From: Gammaproteobacteria bacterium
GTDB lineage: Bacteria > Pseudomonadota > Gammaproteobacteria > SZUA-229
Direction of reading: 5' to 3'
Assembly (NCBI GenBank): GCA_029882355.1
Contig: JAOUKV010000018.1
Coordinates: forward strand, 1 to 64,000
DNA length: 64,000 nt
Shown: piece by piece, positions 40,728-50,132 of the stretch
How the letters are laid out: each line of letters starts with the position of its first letter
Position numbering within the stretch: position 1 is the stretch's first letter
Made by a program: the position numbers and the translations under genes
Notes under the pieces: model-generated
Database searches by the model: none
What the model was told of the DNA's origin: nothing
What the model saw: the letters and a program-made list of their open reading frames with translations, nothing else

Positions 40728-42551
40728 TTAAGCGCTAGATTTCATAGCAATAACATTATCGGGTAACCATAATCTTGGTTTATCGATGACATAGCCTTGC
40801 GCATAGTCGATGTTGATCTCTCTAAGTAAGTTCAGAATATCTTTGTTTGCTACATATTCAGCGACTGTTTTTAAACCCATTTCGTGACCGATACTGTTAA
40901 TAGCAGAAACAATTGCCTTATCCATGGAATCGGTGACAATATTATGGATAAATTCACCATCTATTTTTATGTAGTCAACCGGAATGTTTTTTAAATAAGA
41001 GAATGAACTTAAGCCACTGCCAAAATCATCTAAGGCAAACATACATCCCATATTTTTTATTTTATTAACGAGTTCGATAGCAATACCAAGATTAGAAATA
41101 ATGGCGGTTTCTGTGATTTCAAAACAAATAATATTCGGTGGTATGTCAAAATAATCAAATTGTTCCCGAATATATTTAACGATGCTATTATCTCGAAGAG
41201 TCTGTCCTGATAAATTTATGTTATAAACTCGTTTAGTATTATGGTCTCGTTCATGGCTGATGTTTTTAAAGGCAGTGGTAATAACCCAGCGATCAATGAC
41301 AGGCATCATGTCATAACGTTCAGCAGCAGGTAAGAAAGCTAGTGGTGGTATGATTTCTCCATTTTTACCTTGCATGCGTATCAATACCTCAAAATGAGGA
41401 AGGTCATCGTTTTTTATAGCTACAACTTTTTGTACGGCTAATATGAAACGATCATTTTTTAAAGCATCTTGAATACGTGTCATCCATTGCATTTCACCAC
41501 TGCGTTTTGTGATATCAGTATCGTTCTCAGCGTAAATATGAATTCGATTTCGACCAAGATCCTTGGCGATGTAGCAGGAAGCGTCAGCACGTTTCATCAT
41601 GTCTTGCAAAGAGCCGTTGTCTTTTTTAATCGGCACAAGCCCAATGCTCACGCCAATATCAAATATCTTTTTGTCCCATGTAAATGTAAAGCCCTTGATA
41701 GCTGTGCGTAGTGAATCGGCAATATCTTTTGCGTCGTCGATTGAGCAGTTGAATATAATAACACCAAATTCATCACCGCCTAAACGTGCAAGGCAATCGC
41801 TAGAGCGAATGCTGTGTGGCATGAGTTTTGCCAGTTCGCGTAATAATCTATCGCCGGCAATATGGCCGCAGGTATCGTTAACTATTTTGAATTGATCAAG
41901 ATCCATGTAGCAGAGAGCATGTTGTAAATCATGTTCACGTGAACTGCGAATGGCTTTTGCTAACTGGCGCTCAAATTCCCTGCGATTAAGTAGTTCGGTT
42001 AAAGAATCATGCGCAGCCTGGTATTCCATTTCGCGTGAAAGATTTCGAATGTGCGTGGTATTTATGAAAACAAGTACTGCACCAATAATTTCACCATTAT
42101 GGTTTTTAAGTGGTGAGGCAGAAGTTTCTATTGAATACTCTTCATCATGAGCGCCGATTAATATCATTGGTTCGCTGTATTCGATTAGACATTTTTGATT
42201 TAAACACTCAAATACAGAGCTGTTGATTTCTGAGCGATTTGCTTCGCTAACAATGATGACAACTTGTTCAAGTGGTAGCCCCATTGCATCATCGCTGCTC
42301 CAGCCAGTGAGATGACATGCAATAGGATTCATATAAGTGATGTTATGCTCAATGTCTGTGGTGATGACAGCTTCGCCGATGCAGTCGAGGGTGACTTCGG
42401 CTAGTTCTTTTTGTTGATGTATTCTAGCTTCAGCGTCTTGCTGATGATGTTTTATTTTTAATATTAGGCGAATACAAACAAATAGCATAACTGCCACTGC
42501 TGTAAATATAACTGCGGGTAATAGCAGCCAGTCCATGTTTGCGTTAATCAT
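40728..42551 (-). CDS. Membrane PAS-GGDEF-EAL c-di-GMP protein
   Basis: Protein of 607 residues. It has one N-terminal membrane segment (about 8-30) with almost nothing outside, a PAS domain (about 48-165, AVITTDIEHNITYMNPIAC), GGDEF (about 175-340) and EAL (about 350-600). The cyclase site GGDEF is intact, with RSSD five residues before it as inhibitory site. The EAL motif reads EVL, a functional variant; metal and catalytic residues in NLSG, FEITETA, LDDFGSG and KIDGEF are kept. Both activities are therefore possible. The cytoplasmic PAS is likely the sensor. It converges on uvrB. Confidence 0.94.
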   Translation of the reverse strand: MINANMDWLLLPAVIFTAVAVMLFVCIRLILKIKHHQQDAEARIHQQKELAEVTLDCIGEAVITTDIEHNITYMNPIACHLTGWSSDDAMGLPLEQVVIIVSEANRSEINSSVFECLNQKCLIEYSEPMILIGAHDEEYSIETSASPLKNHNGEIIGAVLVFINTTHIRNLSREMEYQAAHDSLTELLNRREFERQLAKAIRSSREHDLQHALCYMDLDQFKIVNDTCGHIAGDRLLRELAKLMPHSIRSSDCLARLGGDEFGVIIFNCSIDDAKDIADSLRTAIKGFTFTWDKKIFDIGVSIGLVPIKKDNGSLQDMMKRADASCYIAKDLGRNRIHIYAENDTDITKRSGEMQWMTRIQDALKNDRFILAVQKVVAIKNDDLPHFEVLIRMQGKNGEIIPPLAFLPAAERYDMMPVIDRWVITTAFKNISHERDHNTKRVYNINLSGQTLRDNSIVKYIREQFDYFDIPPNIICFEITETAIISNLGIAIELVNKIKNMGCMFALDDFGSGLSSFSYLKNIPVDYIKIDGEFIHNIVTDSMDKAIVSAINSIGHEMGLKTVAEYVANKDILNLLREINIDYAQGYVIDKPRLWLPDNVIAMKSSA

Positions 42552-42741
42552 GATTGATGTTTTTTGCTAATAGGGGATAGTTTGTTACGCAGGGATAAAT
42601 ACCAGATATAAAATAGCAGAAATCCTGTAGGTATAACGTAGATATTTGTATAAGCATATTTCCTTAGATGCTAGTGAAAACTGTTTAAAAGATATGCTTA
42701 TTTTTCTTAATATAACAGCAGTAAAAATTGTGGTTATTGAA

Positions 42742-43929
42742 TTAGAAATACCATGCCAGATCGGCCTGTACGAAATTATCCTGCCGGAAATTATGCAAAG
42801 GTCGTGACGATATCGTGTTGTTAAAAGCACGGGCTTCCAGTGTTAGTTTAAGGCTGTCGCCCAGGCGGCGGCTGGCTTCGATAAAACTGGCTATCACAGA
42901 ATCATCAAGGTCGGTGGTCAGGCCAAGTAATATTTCGGTGCTTTGTGTGTCGTTCAGTGCGAGGCGCAGAGCAGTGGTGATGTCGTTCTGGAACGGTGAT
43001 GAAGCCAGTTCGTTACGGTCATCGTACAGATATTCAATCACGATGCCGAGATCACTGTCACCGCCGAAAATTCCGTATAGAGTGTACTCAAAACCTGCCG
43101 TGGTGGCGATGTAATTGTCAGCGCTACTTTTTCTAGAAACAGCTTCCAGTTTCCATGTCCAGTCTTCGATGATGGCCTGTACATCTATACCTATTTGTTT
43201 GATTAGTAGGTAGTGAGGCGACAGGGTGGTGCCATTTAAAACCATGGTCGGCTCACGACTGGTGCCAGTGAAATAGGAAAGCCCCAGTTCAATTTCATCG
43301 AAAATACCCAGCCAGCGAGTAGCGTAGTCGATGTGTTTTTCTTCTTTGTCTGATTCATAAGTTGCAGTGTCGGCATTAAAATTTAGGCCGGGTGCGATTT
43401 CAAATCGAGGGCGACCTTCAATGCCAGTGAAGGTGCGTTCACGAAAGCCGGGCAGGATGAACATGTCTAGAACGCCCCAGTTCTGTTCAGTGCTGAAACG
43501 AATCATTGGCTGGCCTAATTTATCTTCACCATCGATGCCTTCAACCTGGTCGGTTTGATTGATAATGTCGACCAAATGTTGTGTTTCGGTTACGCCCCAG
43601 AAAACTTTGCTGATGCCGGCGGTAATTTCAAAGCCATCGTAAACGCCTGTCCATGAAAGTTCACGAATGTCGCTATGGCTACGTTCTTCATCGTTGTGGT
43701 CATGCCGATGGAAAGCGATGAAAGTCATGCTTTGTCGACTGTTATCTGATTTCTGATAAAGTTCAGGTTGGACTGCAAAACTACTGTATTGATTATGCTG
43801 GTTCGGGTCTAACGGATCATTAAAAAAAGCTTGTGATTGCAGGCTTATATTTCCAGATAGTTCAACGGCGTTAACCGTTGAGCTAAATAGTGTTAATAAA
43901 ATTAATGATGGGTATATAACCTGTTTCAT
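42742..43929 (-). CDS. Outer-membrane beta-barrel protein of the RND operon
   Basis: Protein of about 395 residues with a signal peptide (MKQVIYPSLILLTLFSSTV then NAVELSG) and alternating polar/hydrophobic strands to a C-terminal aromatic (DLAWYF), typical of outer-membrane barrels inserted by BamA. It resembles the DUF1302-like hypothetical barrels found next to COG1033 RND proteins. ATG at 43929 lies ten bases after the stop of the LolA-like gene. A GTG seven codons earlier would overlap that gene. It is the last gene of a four-gene operon and the possible outer-membrane end of a transport route. Confidence 0.78.
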   Translation of the reverse strand: MKQVIYPSLILLTLFSSTVNAVELSGNISLQSQAFFNDPLDPNQHNQYSSFAVQPELYQKSDNSRQSMTFIAFHRHDHNDEERSHSDIRELSWTGVYDGFEITAGISKVFWGVTETQHLVDIINQTDQVEGIDGEDKLGQPMIRFSTEQNWGVLDMFILPGFRERTFTGIEGRPRFEIAPGLNFNADTATYESDKEEKHIDYATRWLGIFDEIELGLSYFTGTSREPTMVLNGTTLSPHYLLIKQIGIDVQAIIEDWTWKLEAVSRKSSADNYIATTAGFEYTLYGIFGGDSDLGIVIEYLYDDRNELASSPFQNDITTALRLALNDTQSTEILLGLTTDLDDSVIASFIEASRRLGDSLKLTLEARAFNNTISSRPLHNFRQDNFVQADLAWYF

Positions 43930-43939
43930 GACTGAGTAA

Positions 43940-44734
43940 TTATTTTGCACGTTTAAGACTGTTACGACTGAAGTCTGTATCGGTCAGTCCGGTTTTGAAC
44001 TTGTAATCGCTCCATTTTAAAGTAGTGCTTTTTTCTGTTTGGTGATTCACCATTGATAATTGGTCTGCACGCCAGTATTGACCCAGATATTTTTGATAAC
44101 CATTGTAGCTAAGTGTTTTTAATAAAGAGTTTTTGCGATCGTAAAATACAATTTGTTCTGGACGATATTCAGCCTTGTTTATCCAGCCGATCTGCCGGGT
44201 GTAACCTGAATGTTCATAGGCAGGGATTCTTTCGATAACAAAGCAATCGATACCGTTGAGGGTTTCATCACGCAGATATTTGTAGGTGTATTTTTCAACT
44301 TCCTGTGATGCAATATCTTCGTAAGCAAATTCACTGCCCATGAATGGGCCTGATTTGTTTTTTGAGTTGATGCGTTTTACACGTTTAATGGATGGTAAAT
44401 ACAACCATTGCTCATCGGCTTGTTGTGCGTGTGAAAAAGTTAAAAAGGCGGTGCCTTTTACATCAGCAGGCTGGTCAAAGATCGACATGGATTTATCGCC
44501 ATCGCCTTCAACTTCCAGTGATTTAATACGAATGTGACGCACACTGGTATCACCCTGTTTATTACGTAACTCCATGGTCATCTTGGCCGTCGAGTCAGTA
44601 AAACCAGTCTCGCGTTTATCTGATTCAACTGCAATAGCTAGTCCTTTTTCTTCGGCTGTTTCTGCTAGTGCGTTGAATGCATTTAATTGTAATGTGATGA
44701 GCAATAAGCTTGCTAAGCTAATTTTTATATTCAT
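43940..44734 (-). CDS. LolA-like outer-membrane lipoprotein-sorting family protein
   Basis: Periplasmic protein of 264 residues with a signal peptide (about 1-24, ending near NALA). It belongs to the COG2834-like family with the LolA/LolB half-barrel fold, seen from VRHIRIKSLEVEGDGDKSM, FLTFSHAQQADEQWLYLPSIKRVKRI and YTRQIGWINK. Such proteins bind hydrophobic ligands. True LolA is about 200 residues and sits elsewhere, so this is a paralogue dedicated to the RND partner. Its ATG overlaps the RND stop (ATGA). Confidence 0.88.
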   Translation of the reverse strand: MNIKISLASLLLITLQLNAFNALAETAEEKGLAIAVESDKRETGFTDSTAKMTMELRNKQGDTSVRHIRIKSLEVEGDGDKSMSIFDQPADVKGTAFLTFSHAQQADEQWLYLPSIKRVKRINSKNKSGPFMGSEFAYEDIASQEVEKYTYKYLRDETLNGIDCFVIERIPAYEHSGYTRQIGWINKAEYRPEQIVFYDRKNSLLKTLSYNGYQKYLGQYWRADQLSMVNHQTEKSTTLKWSDYKFKTGLTDTDFSRNSLKRAK

Positions 44735-47010
44735 TTTTTATCCTTATCAAATTTCATTAATATTGCTGGTAATAAAGTGAAGTCAAGGGCAAGCGCCAGC
44801 GCAATAACAATACTGGTAAGTAAGCCCATTTCTGAGTTAAGTACAAAATGTGATTGTGCAAGTATCAGAAAGCCTGCAATCAATACTATGGAAGTGACTA
44901 ATAGTGCGATACCGACACTGTTAAAAGCATAACGAACAGCTTCCTCGGCATTAAAATACTTCTCACGGCGTGCCCGAATATATTTGCTGAGAAAGTGGAC
45001 GGTGTCATCGACCACAATACCCAGTGTCATGCCGGTCACTACAGAGAGTGCAAGTCCCACCTGACCTGAATACAATGCCCAGATTCCAAAGGCTGATGCA
45101 GCAGGTAGCAAGTTGGGTATCAAGCTGATGAGGCCATATTTGAATGACTTCAGGAAAATAACTAACACTAACGAAATCAGCAGTAGAGCTATGGTGGTAC
45201 CTATGAGCATACTGTGAATATTTCGTTTGCCGATATGCGCAAACATTAGCGTCGGGCCAGATGCAATAGCGTCGATATCAGGAATATTTTCTTTAAGCCA
45301 CTGCTTGGTATCTTTTTCAAACTGAAGGATTTCATTGGATGAAAGCGTATCCAGTGTTACCGCTATTTTAGTCGAGCTTTTACTGATATCGATCTGATTA
45401 TTTAGATCAAGGCCGTAAGGTAATGACATTTCATACAGTAACAGGTACTGCGCTGCCATTTCACGTTGATCGGGTAGTTTGTACCATGCTGGATCGTCAC
45501 CGTGCATGTTTTTGTTCAGGCGTTTAAATGTATCAGTGATGGTGTTAACGTGTATGACGCCAGATTGGGAACGAAGGTACTGAGAAAAGCGTTCAGTTTT
45601 TTCCAGAAAGTCAGGATTGCTGATACCGCCTTGTTCTGATGAATTTAAAGCAATATCCATGTAATAAACACCAGTGAGGTGTTCGGCTGCATAATCTGAG
45701 TCACGTCTGAATTCAACGGTTTCATCAAAGTATTCAACAAAAATATCGTTGAGTTCATTTTTTGGAATCAGTGATACCAGGGCGATGCTAATCACGGCAG
45801 CCCCTATCAGTAATCGATTATGATTTTTAATAACAAACTCACCAAAATCACCTAGTGCTTTCTTACCAACCACTTCTTTGCGTGAATGCGCTGGCAGAAT
45901 AGCGACCATAGCGGGTAAAAAAGTAACCGAAAGTATGAAGCCGGCAGCGACACCAATAGCGGCAATGTTACCGAGATCGTGAAATGGAGGCGCATCACTA
46001 AAATTAAGACTTAAAAAACCAAGTATGGTGGTTAGTGATGTAACAAATACGGGCTGAAAATTGATACGCATACTTTCAATCATGCCAGTGATTTTATCTC
46101 TACCCAAAGCCATTTCGTGTCGCATGGAAACAAGTAGATGTACACCGTTGGCTATGGCCATGGTTAAAATCATAATCGGTGCAGACAGAACTGGCGGCGA
46201 TAACATTGTGCCCATCCAGCCACTGATTCCCATGGCAGTGATGATAGACATGATGATCATGAGGAAGCAGATGACTGCACCACTGAAAGCCCGAAGTAAA
46301 AGGAACAACGTGACAATGATAAATAACAGCGCCAGCGGGTAGAGTGTTTTTACATCAGCCTGACTGCCTTCAGGGAAGGCGTTGTTCATTACTGCCAGGC
46401 CGACCAGACGTATTTCAATGTTAGGAAATTTTGCCAGCATGTCTGTTTTGATTTCGCGCGCATGTGCAACTGCTTCCGGTACCTCACTCAGACTTTTCCC
46501 GGGTAATTGCACGGTTACATTTATACCGGTGTATTTGCTGTCGGGTGAAATCAGTCGATGAAGCATCATCGGCTCATTAACTGCAATAGTTTGAATGCGC
46601 TCAAGATCGGCAGTGCTCAGTGCTTCCGGGTTGACAACTAAATCATCAACGACCAGATCATCTTCTTCTGCATAGGTGTGCTGATAGTTTGTCAGAGAAT
46701 CTACGCGTGTGGAAAAGGGGATCTGCCAGGATGCTTTGGTAATCGCCTGAACTGCATTGAGCGTTTCGACACTGAATACTTTGCCATCCTTCGGCGTGAC
46801 CACAAACATGATGTTATCGTTTTTGTTGAAGGTGTTTTGCATCTGCTCGAATTCGAGTAACTGCGGATTGTCCTCACCAAAAAACATACGATAGTCGTTG
46901 CTTATGCTGAGTCTGGGAGCGCCTGCACCTGCAGCGAACACAGCGCCAATGACTGCTAATATAACCAGATACCGCCAGCGAATTATCCAATGTGCATAAT
47001 TTTCAATCAT
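44731..47010 (-). CDS. RND-superfamily (MMPL, COG1033) exporter
   Basis: Inner-membrane protein of 759 residues with about 12 membrane segments in two similar halves: TM1 near 12-30, five TMs near 215-370, TM7 near 395, and five near 610-755. Two large periplasmic loops lie at about 35-210 and 420-605. The second half holds GIVVDDTVHFLSKY, the proton-relay type Asp pair of the family. Unlike AcrB it is half-length for an RND and has no MFP partner here. Coupling with a LolA-like carrier and a barrel suggests lipid or hydrophobic-compound trafficking to the outer membrane. Confidence 0.93.
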   Translation of the reverse strand: MIENYAHWIIRWRYLVILAVIGAVFAAGAGAPRLSISNDYRMFFGEDNPQLLEFEQMQNTFNKNDNIMFVVTPKDGKVFSVETLNAVQAITKASWQIPFSTRVDSLTNYQHTYAEEDDLVVDDLVVNPEALSTADLERIQTIAVNEPMMLHRLISPDSKYTGINVTVQLPGKSLSEVPEAVAHAREIKTDMLAKFPNIEIRLVGLAVMNNAFPEGSQADVKTLYPLALLFIIVTLFLLLRAFSGAVICFLMIIMSIITAMGISGWMGTMLSPPVLSAPIMILTMAIANGVHLLVSMRHEMALGRDKITGMIESMRINFQPVFVTSLTTILGFLSLNFSDAPPFHDLGNIAAIGVAAGFILSVTFLPAMVAILPAHSRKEVVGKKALGDFGEFVIKNHNRLLIGAAVISIALVSLIPKNELNDIFVEYFDETVEFRRDSDYAAEHLTGVYYMDIALNSSEQGGISNPDFLEKTERFSQYLRSQSGVIHVNTITDTFKRLNKNMHGDDPAWYKLPDQREMAAQYLLLYEMSLPYGLDLNNQIDISKSSTKIAVTLDTLSSNEILQFEKDTKQWLKENIPDIDAIASGPTLMFAHIGKRNIHSMLIGTTIALLLISLVLVIFLKSFKYGLISLIPNLLPAASAFGIWALYSGQVGLALSVVTGMTLGIVVDDTVHFLSKYIRARREKYFNAEEAVRYAFNSVGIALLVTSIVLIAGFLILAQSHFVLNSEMGLLTSIVIALALALDFTLLPAILMKFDKDKK

Positions 47011-47783
47011 GATTGTTTTTTCCTTTTATTTATTATTTCAATTTCATTTGCATATAAATCGGATGAGATTTTATTGAACATGGCTTCGTTATCAGTATCT
47101 GAACTGAGAGGGAGCCAGTTATAACCGTCCAGAAATTTTTGTGTGTTTAGCCAGAGTAGTTGTACCGTCGGGCTGAAGCCAAGGTCCTGTAAAGGGATAT
47201 CAGAATGTTCGAGTATTAGGGCACCGAAATACATCGACCAGACACCAAAAACAATGCCATTTGCTATAGGACTAGTTTCCTTTGGCAGGTCGCCACAACT
47301 GATTGCTTCCTTGACCACGTCGAGTGCTATTTCAATAATTCTCTGTTCCAGAGATTCCATTTCAGCAAGTTTAGCGTCACTTATTTTTTCACGTACCGCA
47401 TTTATCTTGATGATTTGAACATTCTGTGCGGTCATAGGATGTGCTTGATGGTATAGCGAATAGCCGATTCCGATGGCAGAGAATCGTTCACGCGATGTCC
47501 CTTTATATTCAGCAGCACGTGTGAACATATTGATCAGATTATTGATACTGCGGCAGCAAAGCGAGCAAACCATGTCTTCTTTGCTTGAGAAATGATTGTA
47601 GATGGTTCCTTTTGAATATTCGACGGCCTCTGCAACACGATCCATAGTGAGATAGGAGTACCCCTGTTCATGCAGAATATTTTGTGCGCTATCCAGAATC
47701 AATTCTTCGCGCTGTGCTAGCTCACGTTGCTTGCGCGAAACGGGGGCTATTGCCTTGATCAATTTTGAGACTGGACATTCCAT
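47007..47783 (-). CDS. TetR-family regulator of the RND operon
   Basis: DNA-binding repressor of 258 residues. The helix-turn-helix is at about 20-65 (ILDSAQNILHEQGYSYLTM, VEYSKGTIYNHFSSKEDM), followed by a ligand domain of about 190 residues. ATG at 47783 is chosen: a start 12 codons upstream (47819) would lie inside the promoter and operator. With the predicted promoter, transcription starts at or next to this ATG, so the mRNA may be leaderless. The gene overlaps the RND gene (ATGA) and so leads the operon it probably controls. Confidence 0.88.
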   Translation of the reverse strand: MECPVSKLIKAIAPVSRKQRELAQREELILDSAQNILHEQGYSYLTMDRVAEAVEYSKGTIYNHFSSKEDMVCSLCCRSINNLINMFTRAAEYKGTSRERFSAIGIGYSLYHQAHPMTAQNVQIIKINAVREKISDAKLAEMESLEQRIIEIALDVVKEAISCGDLPKETSPIANGIVFGVWSMYFGALILEHSDIPLQDLGFSPTVQLLWLNTQKFLDGYNWLPLSSDTDNEAMFNKISSDLYANEIEIINKRKKQS

Positions 47784-47789
47784 TGAGCG

Positions 47790-47818
47790 ATAATATGACG
47801 AAGCGTCAAAAAATGTCA
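47790..47818 (-). promoter_or_regulatory. tetR-RND promoter with operator between -35 and -10
   Basis: On the minus strand: TTGACA, an 18-base spacer, then TATTAT. Inside the spacer is TGACG-CTT-CGTCA (47808-47796), a perfect inverted repeat typical of a TetR operator. Binding there would block RNA polymerase, giving autorepression. A separate palindrome GAGTCGACTC lies at 47885-47894. Confidence 0.72.
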
Positions 47819-47938
47819 ATATGTTTATTAGTTAGTTGATTGTCTTATTATTTATAGGGTTTGATAATAGTGGTATGAGGGGCAGAGTCGACTCAAATCG
47901 GCGTAAAATGATAGCGATTCTTTTATAGTGAAATTTTA

Positions 47939-49048
47939 ATGAGTGAAATAAATTCAGTGAATAAACAAGTTGATATTTATCATGGAGTTAGCTTTGATCA
48001 ATTTGCACACGCTTATAGATCTTTAGGTATTTCAGCCAGGCTCAAAGTAACCCCAGAAGATTTCATCGTCGATGAGAAACTCCCTTTTGAACTGAGCGGT
48101 GAAGGAGAGCATGCCTGGCTTCATGTTCAAAAACGGGACTGTAATACTGACTGGGTAGCAAAAGCGCTGGCAAAGATAGCTGGTGTCAGGTTGCGCTGTG
48201 TGGGTTACGCCGGTTTAAAGGACCGTCACGGCCTGACTTCGCAGTGGTTCAGTGTGCATATGCCGGGAATGCCTGATCCTGACTGGAAGCAGGTTGAATC
48301 AGTGGAAGGTGAAGAGGGTAATATTAAGTTGCTGGAGGCGACGAGGCATGGTCGCAAGCTCCGCCGTGGTGCACTCAAGGAGAACCGCTTTAGCATTCGA
48401 TTGCGTGATTTGAAGGAGAGTGCAGATCTAGCCACTTTGATAAATGAGCGTTGCCAGTTGATTGCTGAACGAGGTGTGCCCAATTATTTCGGTGAACAGC
48501 GATTTGGTCATGGTATGGCTAATTTATCTGCAGCTGCTTATATGTTTAGTCATGATGATTTACGTCTACCCAGGCATAAAAAAAGCATTTATCTCTCAGC
48601 ATCACGCTCATGGATTTTTAATCGTGTGCTATCGCAACGTGTAGAGCAGGATGTCTGGGATACAAAAATTCCTGGCGATGTCTTTATGCTGGCAGGTAAA
48701 ACTGCCTGTTTCTGGGATGATGGTTCAACTGATCTGGGTGAACGAATCAAAAATAAAGAAATTCATCCTACGGCTTTGCTTTGGGGTGATGGAGAGCTGA
48801 GGTCTCAGGCAGACGCGGCTGAGCTGGAAAATCGTATCGTTGATGAAAACCCTGTATTTAAGCAAGGCCTGTGTAAATTCAAGGTTCAACAAATGCGCCG
48901 CTCGCTGCGGCTAGTACCGACTAATATGACGTGGCAGCTACAGAATGATGACTTATTGCTCAGTTTTGATTTGCCCTCAGGTTGTTACGCCACCATGGTG
49001 CTGCGTGAGCTGCTCAATGTGGAAGAGCAGGCAATCTCACTAGCATAA
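47939..49048 (+). CDS. truD: tRNA pseudouridine(13) synthase TruD
   Basis: Makes pseudouridine at position 13 of tRNA-Glu; a member of the TruD family. 369 residues. The catalytic Asp is in GYAGLKDRHGLTSQW near residue 94, and GVPNYFGEQRFG near residue 180 is the other family signature. The C-terminal TRUD insertion domain is complete. It is divergent from tetR. A weak start context (TTTTAATG) without a strong Shine-Dalgarno is seen. Confidence 0.98.
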   Translation: MSEINSVNKQVDIYHGVSFDQFAHAYRSLGISARLKVTPEDFIVDEKLPFELSGEGEHAWLHVQKRDCNTDWVAKALAKIAGVRLRCVGYAGLKDRHGLTSQWFSVHMPGMPDPDWKQVESVEGEEGNIKLLEATRHGRKLRRGALKENRFSIRLRDLKESADLATLINERCQLIAERGVPNYFGEQRFGHGMANLSAAAYMFSHDDLRLPRHKKSIYLSASRSWIFNRVLSQRVEQDVWDTKIPGDVFMLAGKTACFWDDGSTDLGERIKNKEIHPTALLWGDGELRSQADAAELENRIVDENPVFKQGLCKFKVQQMRRSLRLVPTNMTWQLQNDDLLLSFDLPSGCYATMVLRELLNVEEQAISLA

Positions 49049-49142
49049 AAAATAAAGACGCTGATAAGTGTGCTGAATTTTCTGTGCATGCTAAAATCTG
49101 CGCTATTGCTTACTTTTAATAAACGAAGATATCCCTGAGACC

Positions 49143-50111
49143 ATGAATCCAAATTATCTAGATTTTGAACAACCTATCGCTGAACTTGTCGCCAAAATTG
49201 AAGAGCTGCGTTATGTCGGTGATGACGCTGAGATCAATATTGGTGAAGAAATTACTAAGCTAGAGGAGAAATCCCGCAGCCTGACCAAAAATATTTTCGC
49301 TAAGCTGGATGCCTGGCAAACCTCTAAATTGTCACGTCATCCCATGCGTCCTTATACGCTGGATTATGTTGATCGTATTTTTACCGATTTTCAGGAATTG
49401 CACGGTGATCGTACTTTTTCCGATGATGCTGCCCTGGTTGGCGGTCTAGCACGTCTGGATGGCATGCCAGTGATGGTGATTGGCCATCAGAAAGGCCGTG
49501 ATACCAAAGAAAATATTCGTCGTAACTTCGGCATGCCCAGGCCTGAAGGTTACCGCAAGGCTCTGCGTTTAATGAAAATGGCAGAGCAATTCAGAATTCC
49601 AATTTTGACTTTCATCGATACACCAGGTGCTTATCCAGGGATTGGTGCGGAAGAACGCAATCAGTCAGAGGCTATTGCACGTAATTTGTTCGTCATGGCT
49701 GATCTAAAAACACCGATTATCTGCACCGTAATTGGTGAAGGTGGTTCCGGTGGTGCATTGGCGATTGGTGTTGGTGATCGTGTCATGATGCTGGAATACA
49801 GTACTTATTCAGTCATTTCTCCCGAAGGTTGTGCCTCCATTTTGTGGAAGAGTGCTGATAAGGCTGAAGATGCCGCAGAAGCCATGGGTATAACCGCCAA
49901 GATTCTAAAAGATCGTGGTCTAATTGATCAGGTGATTAGAGAACCTCTGGGTAGTGCTCATCGGGATATCGATGAGACCGCTAGAAATATTAAACAGGCG
50001 CTGGTCGATGCACTTGAAAGCTTCGAGAAAATTGGTCTTGAAAAATTGCTGGAAAATCGTTACCAGCGTTTAACTTCATTTGGCGAGTTCCTTGAACAGG
50101 AAGCCAGTTAA
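49143..50111 (+). CDS. accA: Acetyl-CoA carboxylase carboxyltransferase subunit alpha
   Basis: Transfers carboxyl from carboxybiotin to acetyl-CoA with AccD, the first step of fatty acid synthesis. 322 residues, full length. The N-terminal coiled coil ([17 protein letters not shown]) and the crotonase-type core with [34 protein letters not shown] and [15 protein letters not shown] are typical. It is followed by tilS after 21 bases, the E. coli-like order. Confidence 0.99.
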   Translation: MNPNYLDFEQPIAELVAKIEELRYVGDDAEINIGEEITKLEEKSRSLTKNIFAKLDAWQTSKLSRHPMRPYTLDYVDRIFTDFQELHGDRTFSDDAALVGGLARLDGMPVMVIGHQKGRDTKENIRRNFGMPRPEGYRKALRLMKMAEQFRIPILTFIDTPGAYPGIGAEERNQSEAIARNLFVMADLKTPIICTVIGEGGSGGALAIGVGDRVMMLEYSTYSVISPEGCASILWKSADKAEDAAEAMGITAKILKDRGLIDQVIREPLGSAHRDIDETARNIKQALVDALESFEKIGLEKLLENRYQRLTSFGEFLEQEAS

Positions 50112-50132
50112 GTTTCTTTAAGGCCTTCACCA

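Noticed and set aside
47784-47819. Longer N-terminus of the TetR protein starting at 47819
   Set aside because: Those codons coincide with the -35, operator and -10 of the predicted promoter.
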